Source: Allium sativum (taxonomy: Eukaryota; Streptophyta; Magnoliopsida; Asparagales; Amaryllidaceae). From it: 64,000 nucleotides of DNA. The notes beneath the pieces are model-generated. The model was not told the origin of the DNA. It made no database searches and was given only the letters and a program-made list of their open reading frames with translations. This document shows positions 1 to 9,027 of the stretch, in pieces. A program made the translations under genes and the position numbers. The number at the start of each line of letters is the position of its first letter. The first letter of the stretch is position 1. The DNA lies in the NCBI GenBank assembly GCA_030737875.1, contig CM060915.1, forward strand, positions 901,348,177 to 901,412,176, given 5' to 3'.

Positions 1-138
1 TTCTAGGATACTACTGATCCTATCTCTAACGAGTCATTCTTATTGGATATTACTAATCCAATTTCTGATGAATTCTTTTTTTCGGTTCTAAAATGTCTTG
101 TTCCTCGAGCTCTGTAAACCAAAGCTCTGATACCAAGC
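1..138 (-). mobile_element. Element G, internal region (edge fragment)
   Basis: This is the 5' leader of a minus-strand Gypsy element that continues off the left edge. It is recognised because the reverse complement of the tRNA-iMet primer-binding site lies beside an LTR end starting at 139. No coding sequence is visible in this short piece. Confidence 0.7.
124..135 (-). other. Primer-binding site of element G
   Basis: The plus strand reads GCTCTGATACCA, the reverse complement of the plant initiator-Met tRNA primer site. It lies 3 bp from the LTR edge at 139, which fixes G as a minus-strand element with its 5' LTR to the right. Confidence 0.85.
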
Positions 139-1289
139 TGTTACGACCCGAACTTCCCCGGTAAGGAAAGCCCGTATTGAATTGAGAACAAGCCACATCG
201 GAACGCAAACAGAAGAACATTTCATTGTTTATTACAACAATTACATCAGAATACAAGAATATACAGAGTATGAATAAACATTACAGATTCGATAAATATC
301 AGAGATTACAATACATTTCATAGCAGCGGAAAATATTACAATACACAACTAGAAGTAATACACGGATACAGAGCTTTCCGAGTATCGTTCCAGCTGTAAA
401 TCAGGATCATGTGAATGTAAATCTGCAAAACCAAAACTACTAGCTGCCCGTGTCGAAATAAGGGCACCCAAAGTTTAGGTTAAAACAATAAACTCCAGGT
501 CAATCATGTGACTGGTGTGAGAACTAAAACAGTTATTAATCTTTAATTTAAAGATAGGTAAATCAAGGGACCACACCGTATAACACGGAACGGGTTTCCT
601 CCCAAGAATACCAGTGCATAAAACAACAGCGCAATGCTAAATAAAGAAAAATGAAGCTATTATAAGACCCAGGTCCCATCACACAATGCAACGCAAGCCG
701 AAGGATAGGATTTTTACCTTATAATAGCCAAAGAATGCTTTATACGCTAAAAACAAATCATTTGATACTATTATAAGTGCATAGTGTATAAAACAATTTC
801 AATAATAAGTATCTATCATAGACGGCATGAGTGCCCCATCCCACTATGTCGCCAGCAAAGTCACGTATTGGAAGTTGGATTTCCATATGTGAACCGAGGC
901 AAAAGATAGTCCTCTACCGATTCGAAACTGTCTAGCCCGAGCCTCAGGATCAGAGCTTGAGTGACCCTTGGATCGTCAGGGCTGGTCCACCAATGTGGAT
1001 TAAAATGCCTGGACACTACGTTTCCCCGCCCTTTGGGGCGTAAATGAGCCAAATGACTCCATCGGCTCCACACAGTCATCGATATATCCGAGGCGCCTCG
1101 CAACAGCAACAACCACACAGGTGAAAATAATATAAATTTCAGGGCTGGTTGGTCATTGACACCACCCTAGCTAGAAGGAAACGCATGCCCTCCCTGAGGT
1201 CCTCTCCCGTTTTTGGTTCACAACCGGGGAGTGAGGCTTGCGAATCAACGATACACAAAGCTATGCCACATAGGTCGTGCTTCGATCAT
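139..1289 (-). mobile_element. Element G, 5' LTR, left segment
   Basis: The LTR begins TGTTACGACCC next to the primer-binding site. It continues to 1289, where element A has inserted, and resumes after 10655. Without A and one TSD copy the LTR is about 6.0 kb. Its arrangement matches the LTRs of C and E: a spliced-exon-like GGGCA…CACCC block near 450-470, the small hairpin at 498-515, and a run resembling the middle of those LTRs. The last five bases (ATCAT) are the TSD of element A. No protein-coding gene is seen. Confidence 0.75.
498..515 (-). other. Conserved LTR hairpin (G copy)
   Basis: Read on the minus strand: CCAGTC-ACAT-GATTGACC, a 5-bp stem with one G:U pair. It lies about 360 bp from the LTR 3' end and corresponds to hairpins in every other LTR of the window. 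Confidence 0.55.
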
Positions 1290-1530
1290 TGTAACACCCC
1301 TTATTTTCTATGAATGTATAAGTAACAAATCAAAGGATAATTAATTTTTTAAATAAGAATCAAGGGAAACGGGTTGCGCCATTGCGTTCGTCTCGGAATT
1401 CTTCTTGGAAATGAGTACGAGTTTGCAAGAATCGGAGTCCGTATGAGGGAGATATGACCCTCCGAAGTTTCAGAATCGAAAACAGCTCAAAATTCGAATT
1501 CAAAATTCGAATTCAAACCCAGAAGCGGGC

Positions 1531-1552
1531 TGGGCGGGAAATTTCCCGCCCA
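1531..1552. promoter_or_regulatory. Inverted E2F-like palindrome, A 5' LTR
   Basis: A perfect 22-bp palindrome whose core is GGGCGGGAAATTTCCCGCCC. It contains the E2F consensus TTTCCCGC on both strands. It lies about 225 bp upstream of the TATA box, and B and S have versions at the same place. Confidence 0.6.
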
Positions 1553-1558
1553 GGACCC

Positions 1559-1676
1559 AGGTCGACTGGGGAGTCGACTGGGCAGTTGACCCCCCAGGAC
1601 CCAGGTCGACTGGGCAGTCGACCCCCCAAACCAGGTCGACTGGGCAGTCGACCTGGGGGTCGACCTCCCTGGTCGA
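1559..1676. repeat. GTCGAC array, A 5' LTR
   Basis: Repeated GTCGACTGGG/GGCAGTCGAC units between the E2F-like palindrome and the TATA box. This copy has about one unit more than the 3' LTR copy (7328-7413), which largely explains the LTR length difference. Confidence 0.75.
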
Positions 1677-1775
1677 ACCTGGTGCGTGTGTGTGCGATTT
1701 TGAGGGCTGTGACGTGTTTGGACGGACCTGATGAGTTCTAGGGTAAATCTGAGGGCCTAAATGAGTTCCTACACT

Positions 1776-1783
1776 TATAAATA
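1776..1783 (+). promoter_or_regulatory. TATA box, A 5' LTR
   Basis: TATAAATA, about 490 bp into the LTR and 80 bp before a short upstream ORF. It is conserved in the 3' LTR and in element B. Confidence 0.7.
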
Positions 1784-1858
1784 CATCCTAAGACCTAGCC
1801 TTCTCTACACACAATTCTATTCTGCTTCTACTCTACCTCTGTTCTAATAAAAATAAAA

Positions 1859-1891
1859 ATGGCGTCGCTACTCTGCTGGAATCAAAACTAG
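1859..1891 (+). CDS. Short upstream ORF, A 5' LTR (10 codons)
   Basis: ATG GCG TCG CTA CTC… codes MASLLCWNQN and then stops. In the 3' LTR (7595) a C/A difference gives TGA after MASLL. Element D has MASTL and solo LTR S has MASTLLS in the same place downstream of TATA. It is probably a translation-regulating leader ORF. The peptide is too short for a functional call. Confidence 0.45.
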   Translation: MASLLCWNQN

Positions 1892-1992
1892 AAGCTAACC
1901 AACATCAACCTAAGCAACTCAATTCAAATTAGAGATTATAGCTTCTGCAACGATTCTACAACAATTAAAGTTCTTTCTTTAATCCAACCAAG

Positions 1993-1998
1993 GCAAGT
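1993..1998 (+). promoter_or_regulatory. Candidate 5' splice donor (GC type), A 5' LTR
   Basis: CCAAG|GCAAGT is the ideal consensus for a GC-AG intron. It lies about 215 bp after TATA. Candidate acceptors are near 4582 inside the LTR (pyrimidine tract then CTAG|G) and at 5097 just before the gag ATG. Confidence 0.4.
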
Positions 1999-3091
1999 AC
2001 AGTTATTTTCCGATATAAACGTTAATTCTGATTGTGACATGAATTATAAATCTGAATCTGAGGTTATATCTGTTCTGTTTAGATCTTATTTTGTATCTCT
2101 TTCCTCTTTCTGTTCTATAGCCAGGCTACCACGAGCCTGAGCCAATCTCATAAGAGATTAACATACGCTAAAATGTTTGGGACAGTAAAATGAATGATGC
2201 ATAAATTGGGCATGACCAATAGGTGACTGATTTGAGGAAAGAACATGGACTGTAGCTAGAACATAAATCTGAGACATATGACTGGACATGTTATATTTAT
2301 AACATAAAGGGTATTGAACATATGATTTGAGATAAAGAGAATATGGCTTAGGTATAAAGATTTACATGAAAGTAGGGTATCTATTAATGTAAATAAACAC
2401 CTAAGCAAGGGACTTTTGGGATATATGACATGCATAGTAATCGATGGCTATATTTGGTATAATTTATATATGGATCTTCTGTACTATGCAAGTTTAATAA
2501 AAATTGAAACATATGATATATGGTATATGATCATATTGTGAATCATGACTATTATTTATGCATGTGAACTTAGGCAAGATTTATAATTATGCAAGATATG
2601 TTTGTGGAACTTTAAGGAATGATTAAATCTGTTATATTTGCCTAATTTGCTAGTTCTGCTATATTTGCCTAATCTACTAGTTCTGTTATATTGCCTAATC
2701 TGCTAGTTATATTATATTGCCTAATCTGCTAGTTCTGTTATATTACTTGATCTGCTAGTTCTGCTCTACTGCCTAGTCTGCTAGATCTGTTCATCTGCCA
2801 AATCTGTCATCTGCTAAGTCTGTTGAAAATGCCAAATCTGCTAAACTAAATCTGTTGAGATGCCTAATCTGTTGTCTGCTAAATCTGCTAGTTTGCTTAA
2901 TCTGCTAAATCCGTTAGGTCGCCTAATCTGAAAAATCCGTTATCTGCTATATCTGTTGAGTTGATATAATTAGTCCGTTATTGACATAATCTGAATTGGC
3001 TATAGTTATGAATAATTGACATGTATATTAGGCGTGGGTATAAATGGTAAATCATTAATTAATTGGCCGCAAAGATGAACATGGCTAACTC

Positions 3092-3286
3092 GAGGTTAGA
3101 ATGAGTTTGCGGCGTAATTCTGCCCGGAACCACCCGACATATTCCAGTGGCCGCAAACAATAGGTTCTAATGTGAGAAGTTAGTCATAACGTGCTTGAAA
3201 CCCGAGGTTAGACTCAGTTTGCGACAGAAACCTGCCCGGAACCAACCGGCCTAACCAGTAGCCGCAAACTGTCAGTCTAATGTGAG
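3092..3286 (+). other. Tandem covarying hairpin pair, A 5' LTR
   Basis: There are two hairpins, 3092-3176 and 3204-3286. The first pairs TTAGAA/TTCTAA (outer) and GTTTGCGGC/GCCGCAAAC (inner). The second pairs TTAGACT/AGTCTAA and GTTTGCG/CGCAAAC. Both loops carry CTGCCCGGAACC, and both end with TAATGTGAG. The same pair with different but still matching arms occurs in B and S. Confidence 0.7.
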
Positions 3287-3435
3287 AGGTCTGGGCATTA
3301 ATATTTAATTAATGAAAATCTGAGATAAATATGATGTCTAAAATGTGTTGGGTGGGTAAGGTTAAACCAATTGGACCAATGAATCTGATAAACCCGTTTC
3401 GTGAATCTGTAGGCCCAATATAAAGTTAGACAAAC

Positions 3436-3607
3436 TGTAACCGGTTAATCTGTAATCGGTTAATCTGTAAGTCTGTTAATCTGTAACCAGTTAATCTGTA
3501 AGTCTGTTAATCTGTAACCAGTTAATATGTAAGTCTGTTAATCTGTAACCAGTTAATCTGTAAGTCTGTTAATCTGTAACCAGTTAATCTGTAAGTCTGT
3601 TAATCTG
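3436..3607 (+). repeat. 31-bp tandem repeat, A 5' LTR
   Basis: About five copies of a unit made of GTTAATCTGTAACCA followed by GTTAATCTGTAAGTCT. Successive CTGTAACCA motifs are 31 bp apart (3481 and 3512). The 3' LTR copy is at about 9176-9350. Confidence 0.8.
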
Positions 3608-4527
3608 TATATCTGATCCGTTAGTCTGAAAACTTGTCTGTGAACTAGTTGATCTGAATTCTGTATGTCTGAACTTGTAAACAAGTAAATCTGAAATCTG
3701 TTAGTCTGGGGACACAAGGATAGGAAGGGAATTACTTGTGTCATCTGTTGTTTGGAACCTATATTAGTCAGTAACCCTTTCTGGTATCAAAACTTTGACC
3801 CAACAGTAGGTAGGGTCCGTGCACGCTTACTGAACTAATTATAAGCGGTTCATTCTGATAATGGCGAGGGGTGTTGATGGTGCGTTCCAACCGGGTCATG
3901 TGCGTGCATGGATCGCGGTCTGCCTCTGAGGATGTAAGACACCGTGACATCTGTAAATAGGCCTGTGCCAATTGGTTATCACTTTAGGGAGTGATACACC
4001 CTATTGTGGGGCCGACACAGGGTATTTATGTATTAGGGAGCCGATCGCTTGGGGTAGGGTTTTAGGGTACATTTAGTTCTGTCTGTTTCTGTTGGTACCG
4101 TCTGTTTCTGTTGGGTGGCAACACCTGTCTGTTTCTGCATGGTACCGTATGTTCGGGTGGTAAAGGCCCAATTACTAGTGTACACCTAATGCTACATTCT
4201 ATTTCCTTAGGGATTAATCTGTTTCTGTTTCGGTTCGGGTGGTAAAGGCCCATTATCTGCATTCTGCTTCTGTCTGTTTTTGATCGGGTGGTAAAGGCCC
4301 ATTACTAGCGCGAAAATTATTCTGTATCCGCTTCTGTTTCGGTTTAGACATTAGGGTGACACCTAATTCTGTTATACTATTACTAGTGCAGAGAAGTGTA
4401 AAGAAATAGCTTATGTCATTCCATTCTTCTGTTATATCCGCTACACCTGTTACAATTATCTCTCATCCAGTTTTATGTTCATGTCATGTTATTATTATCT
4501 GTTCATAACTGAAAATCACTGGACTTG

Positions 4528-4547
4528 CCAGACTTTTTGTCTGACCC
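4528..4547 (+). other. Conserved LTR hairpin (A 5' copy)
   Basis: CCAGACTTTTTGTCTGACCC has stem CAGAC/GTCTG. It lies 365 bp before the LTR end. The 3' arm includes CTGAC, a branch-point-like motif 38 nt upstream of the CTAG|G near 4582. Confidence 0.6.
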
Positions 4548-4914
4548 TTGTTGTTTCGCCTCCTTTCTTCCGTTCCCCCTAGGTTTTGTAAAAGGGAATA
4601 CTCTAGCTTGATCCAGATTTCTTCCGCTTGAAGTGCTTAAAGTATGGCTTGTCTTCTTCCGTGGGGATTATGATTTTAAACTATGCATTCTGAAGGCTTT
4701 TGTACAAGACTGATATTTTGTACTTGAATTCTGATATTGTGATTTGAAAGGATGTAACCAAGCTTATTTCGGTTTCTTTTGTAATAAAGTTATAAATTTT
4801 TTTCAAGTACTGTTTTATCTGTCTTGTAAGTTTCTGCTCTGTTTACTAAAATGCTCCACCAAAGTTAAGGCATTACCTTTGTGAGTGACCTTAACGGAGG
4901 TGGGGTGTTACACT

Positions 4915-4926
4915 TGGTATCAGAGC
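4915..4926 (+). other. Primer-binding site of element A
   Basis: TGGTATCAGAGC, complementary to the 3' end of plant initiator-Met tRNA, two bases after the 5' LTR. Confidence 0.92.
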
Positions 4927-5091
4927 TGAAGGTTACCAGATTCGGTAAAGTTTTTTTTTTTGAAAACTATTTTCAAAAAGGTTTTAAAAGGAAGTATTTT
5001 CGAAAGTAAAGCCTATTTTTGAAAAACATAATCCCCAAGAGCCATATACCTTTCCTTCAGTCCTTTTTGTAATTGAATCTTTCCTTTTTCG

Positions 5092-5097
5092 TTTCAG
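5092..5097 (+). promoter_or_regulatory. Candidate 3' splice acceptor before A gag
   Basis: A long pyrimidine-rich run ends in TTTCAG, one base before the gag ATG at 5099. Element B has the same arrangement, and D has TTTTTCAG seven bases before its ATG. Confidence 0.4.
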
Positions 5098-5098
5098 C

Positions 5099-5968
5099 AT
5101 GTTTGAAGCATCTGAGATACCAGAGGGTGTTCACGTACCCGGTTGGTTTCATCAATATCTTGAGGCTAGGACCGCCGCCGCAGGTCCAGCAAATGATCCC
5201 CCTCCTCCTCCGCCCCCTCCTCATGCAATTACTTTCTCAAAGATCTGTAGCGATTTTAGGGCCATGGGTGGAAAGGATTTCAAGGGAACTGAATCATTCA
5301 TAGAAGCGAGGAACTGGCTCAAAGAAACTGAGGATCTATTCGTTATCTTCGAGGTGGACGATAGGCAGAAGGTATAGTTGGCGGTATGGCTGCTCAAAGA
5401 CGAAGCTTCCTATTGGTGGGAAGTCACTAACGCCGAGAGGCCAGTTGAAACATGGATGGATTTCAGAACAAGGTTTGAGACAAAATTCCTCTCGCAAGCT
5501 GAACGAAGTTTACAACTGGAAAAGTTCTTATCTCTTAAGCAAGGAAGTATGACGGTCAAGGAATACGTCAACTAGTTCAACCAAATGGCTAGGTTCAGAT
5601 TGGATTTAGTCAACACTCAGCATAAAAAGGCTCTCCGCTTTGTTAAAGGATTGAACGAGCCACTGCACATCCTAGCCATGACCCATGTACCCATGGGAGC
5701 GACTTACGAGAAATTGGTGGACATGGCACTACTGCACGAGGAAGACAAGGGCCCGAAAGAGACAAAGAAGGAAGAACCACAGAATAAGAAAGCAAGGCCC
5801 AAAAAGGAAACACAAAGGATGGATGAGAAGTCTGAAGATAAGAAGGGGAAAAAGTGCTTTACTTGTGGAAGCTCGACTCATCTGAACAAGGATTGCAGAA
5901 AAAGGAAGGGCACTTGCTTCAACTGTGGTGAGATGGTACACTTCACAAGGGACTGCCCGAAGAGATGA
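5099..5968 (+). pseudogene. gag: Gag polyprotein of element A, two in-frame stops
   Basis: Gypsy-type Gag, which assembles the cytoplasmic particle and binds RNA. The frame is 289 codons from the ATG at 5099, chosen because it follows the conserved pyrimidine-CAG leader as in B. Order: a proline-rich run near residues 35-42, a retrotransposon Gag core with WLLKDEASYWWEV at about 95, a lysine-rich linker, then two CCHC zinc knuckles starting at residues 253 (CFTCGSSTHLNKDC) and 273 (CFNCGEMVHFTRDC). TAG stops interrupt it at codon 93 (5375-5377) and codon 159 (5573-5575). Comparison with B and with the local context suggests CAG→TAG at the first and AAG→TAG at the second. The frame is otherwise open, and both knuckles are intact, though the second has Val at the usual Gly. 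It ends where B continues into protease, so there is no pol. As it stands it would not make full-length Gag. Confidence 0.9.
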
Positions 5969-7034
5969 GGGCAAGGGCAGAACCCACTTCTGGAGGACAG
6001 GCGAATGCTCAAGGGACTGGTAGATAGGGTAGAAATAATAAAATTTAAGTAGAAGGTTTAATTTTCTTATCTGATTGTTGAGCTAAAACTCTTTCTGATT
6101 CTGGCATTTTGATTTTGTAATCGATACTCTGCACTTTAATACTAGTATTGTTTCCGATTCCGCTGTAGACTCAAACCCATAAGGGTTATGACTAATCTGT
6201 TTGTGATTGGGGTTTGAGAGATATTCGTGTTAGGCGTCAAGTAGGACGCATACATTCTGGGATTTATCATGCTTAGTTTCCTAAGAATCATTCGGTAATC
6301 TGATCTATACCAGTAATCTGTAAATATCTGAATATTTCTGATAAGGTTAAGATTTCCAGTTTTGACATTATCTAAAGAGGGTAATCCTCTGGGTGTCAAT
6401 CTGATGTTGGTTTCGGTCTTCGGGGCCGATACTTAGGACCCATGTCTAATGGGAACTAAGTTTTTGTTTTATCTGTACTCGCTTCCATCATTCGACTGTA
6501 TCCTATCGATCAAATCTTTGAACTTTAGGTAGAAACTAATGGGTGTAAACATGTGTTTGAGACATGCTATGTTTGATGGTTGCAAGTGGATGCAAGTGGT
6601 TGCTAGTGGTTGCTCGTGGATGCATATACACACACTAGGCACTAGATCTGCTCGAAAACACTCTCATACTGCATATGGATGTGTGAGCATTTTTCAATTT
6701 TTGTGGATGCAAAATGATTGATTCAGCACATGGATGTTGCATATGACTGAATGGTTGTGCACTCATATAGAAATGATACGTATCAAATAGGAAACTTTGC
6801 ATACATGTTGGACTCATGGCACTGGCATAATTCACATTGAGGAGGTCAACTGAATCAGTGGACCGCCTGATCTTCGCATTAGATAAGGAACATATACACA
6901 CACTTTTGCATATTTTCATACAACATTGAAGTTTCTAAGGACAATGGACACCAGTGATTGATGATTGAGTAGATGGATGTTGGATGGTAGGACACATTCT
7001 TCTTAACTTGAAGATTTCGGGGACGAAATCCTTT
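5969..7034 (+). other. Noncoding 3' internal region of element A
   Basis: It replaces pol. About 5969-6035 still aligns with the Gag-protease linker of B (GGAGGACAGGCG versus GGAGGATAGGTG). About 6040-6535 has no counterpart elsewhere in the window and no ORF resembling a known domain. From about 6538 it again matches the 3' tail of B (26915 onward), with GGATGCAAGTGG-type repeats. It ends in AAGATTTCGGGGACGAAATC just before the polypurine tract, a sequence typical of plant Gypsy elements. Confidence 0.8.
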
Positions 7035-7047
7035 AAGGAGGGGAGAA
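7035..7047 (+). other. Polypurine tract of element A
   Basis: AAGGAGGGGAGAA immediately before the 3' LTR. It is the plus-strand DNA priming site and is identical in B. Confidence 0.9.
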
Positions 7048-7594
7048 TGTAACACCCCATATTTTCTGTGAACGTATAAGTAACAAATCAGAGGATAATT
7101 AATTTTTAAAATAAGAATCAAGGGAAACGGGTTGCGCCATTGCGTTCGTCTCGGAATTCTGCTTGGAAACGAGTTAGAGTTTGCAAGAATCGGAGTCCGT
7201 ATGAGGGAGATATGACCCTCCGAAGTTTCAGAAATTTTCAGAATCGAAAACAACTCGAAATTCGAATTCAAAATTCGAATTCAAACCCAGAAGCAGGCTG
7301 GGCGGGAAATTTCCCGCCCAGGACCCAGGTCGACTGGGGAGTCGACTGGGCAGTCGACCCACCAGACCAGGTCGACTGGGCAGTCGACCTGGGGGTCGAC
7401 CTCCCTGGTCGAACCTGGTGCGTGTGTGTGCGATTTTGAGGGTTGTGACGTGTTTGGACGGACCTGATGAGTTCTAGGGTTAATCTGAGGGCCTAAATGA
7501 GTTCCTACACCTATAAATACATCCTAAGACCTAGCCTTCTCTGCACACAATTCTATTCTGCTTCTACTCTACCTCTGTTCTAATAAAAATAAAA

Positions 7595-7612
7595 ATGGCG
7601 TCGCTACTCTGA
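7595..7612 (+). CDS. Short upstream ORF MASLL, A 3' LTR
   Basis: ATG GCG TCG CTA CTC TGA. It is five codons long, like the D version (MASTL), whereas the A 5' LTR copy reads through to ten codons. Confidence 0.4.
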   Translation: MASLL

Positions 7613-8832
7613 TGGAATCAAAACTAGAAGCTGACCAACATCAACCTAAGCAACTCAATTCAAATTAGAGATTAAAGCTTCTGCAACGATTCTACAACAA
7701 TTAAAGTTCTTTCTTTAATACAACCAAGGCAAGTACAGTTATTTTCCGATATAAACGTTAATTCTGATTGTGACATGAATTGTAAATCTGAATCTGAGGT
7801 TATATCTGTTCTGTTCTGTTTAGATCTTATTTTGTATCTCTTTCCTCTTTCTGTTCTATAGCCAGGCTACCACGAGCCTGAGCCAATCTCATAAGAGATT
7901 AACATACGCTAAAATGTTTGGGACAGTAAAATGAATGATGCATAAATTGGGCATGACCAATAGGTGACTGATTTGAGGAAAGAACATGGACTGTAGCTAG
8001 AACATAAATCTGAGACATATGACTGGACATGTTATATTTATAACATAAAGGGTATTGAACATATGATTTGAAATAAAGAGAATATGGCTTAGGTATAAAG
8101 ATTTACATGAAAGTAGGGTATCTATTAATGTAAATAAACACCTAAGCAAGGGATTTTTGGGATATATGACATGCATAGTAATCGATGGATATATTTGGTA
8201 TAATTTATATATGGATCTTCTGTACTATGCAAGTTTAATAAAGATTGAAACATATGATATATGGTATATGATCATATTGTGAATCATGACTATTATTTAT
8301 GCATGTGAACTTAGGCAAGATTTATAATTAGGCAAGATATGTTTGTGAAACTTTAAGGGATGATTAAATCTGTTATATTTGCCTAATTTGCTAGTTTTGC
8401 TATATTTGCCTAATCTACTAGTTCTGTTATATTGCCTAATCTGCTAGTTCTGTTATATTGCCTAATATGCTAGTTCTGTTATATTGCTTAATCTGTTAGT
8501 TCTTCTCTACTGCCTAGTCTGCTAGATCTGTTCATCTACCAAATCTATCATCTGCTAAGTCTGTTGAAAATGCCAAATCTGTTAAACTAAATCTGTTGAG
8601 ATGCCTAATCTGTTGTCTGCTAAATCTGCTAGTTTGCTTAATCTGCTAAATCCGTTAGGTCGCCTAATCTGAAAAATCTGTTATCTGCTATATCTGTTGA
8701 GTTGATATAATTAGTCCGTTATTGACGTAATCTGAATTGGCTATAGTTATGAATAATGGACATGTATATTAGGCGTGGGTATAAATGGTAAATCATTAAT
8801 TAATTGGCCGCAAAGATGAACATGGCTAACTC

Positions 8833-9027
8833 GAGGTTAGAATGAGTTTGCGGCGTAATTCTGCCCGGAACCGCCCGGCATATTCCAGTGGCCGCAAAAA
8901 ATTGTTTCTAATGTGAGAAGTTAGTCATAACGTGCTTGAAACCCGAGGTTAGACTCAGTTTGCGACAGAAACCTGCCCGGAACCAACCGGCCTAACCAGT
9001 AGCCGCAAACTGTCAGTCTAATGTGAG
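8833..9027 (+). other. Tandem covarying hairpin pair, A 3' LTR
   Basis: Copies at 8833-8917 and 8945-9027. The second retains TTAGACT/AGTCTAA and GTTTGCG/CGCAAAC. The first has slightly decayed arms (GCCGCAAAA). Confidence 0.65.

Larger units (their letters stand above)
1290..4912 (+). repeat. Element A 5' LTR
   Basis: Runs from TGTAACACCCC to GGGGTGTTACA. In order it contains an inverted E2F-like palindrome, a GTCGAC array, a TATA box at 1776, a short upstream ORF at 1859, a donor-like site at 1993, CTGCTAGTTCTG-type degenerate repeats (about 2640-2960), the hairpin pair (3092-3286), a 31-bp tandem repeat (about 3436-3607), GGTGGTAAAGGCCC repeats (about 4070-4310), the small hairpin at 4528, a pyrimidine-rich CTAG acceptor-like site near 4582 and AATAAA at 4783. 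With the TATA at 490 bp and AATAAA near the end, R would be close to 3 kb. Confidence 0.93.

Noticed and set aside
1454..1741. 95-codon ORF across the palindrome and GTCGAC array of A's 5' LTR, and similar ORFs in other LTRs
   Set aside because: It covers promoter repeats upstream of and across TATA; composition is repeat-driven.
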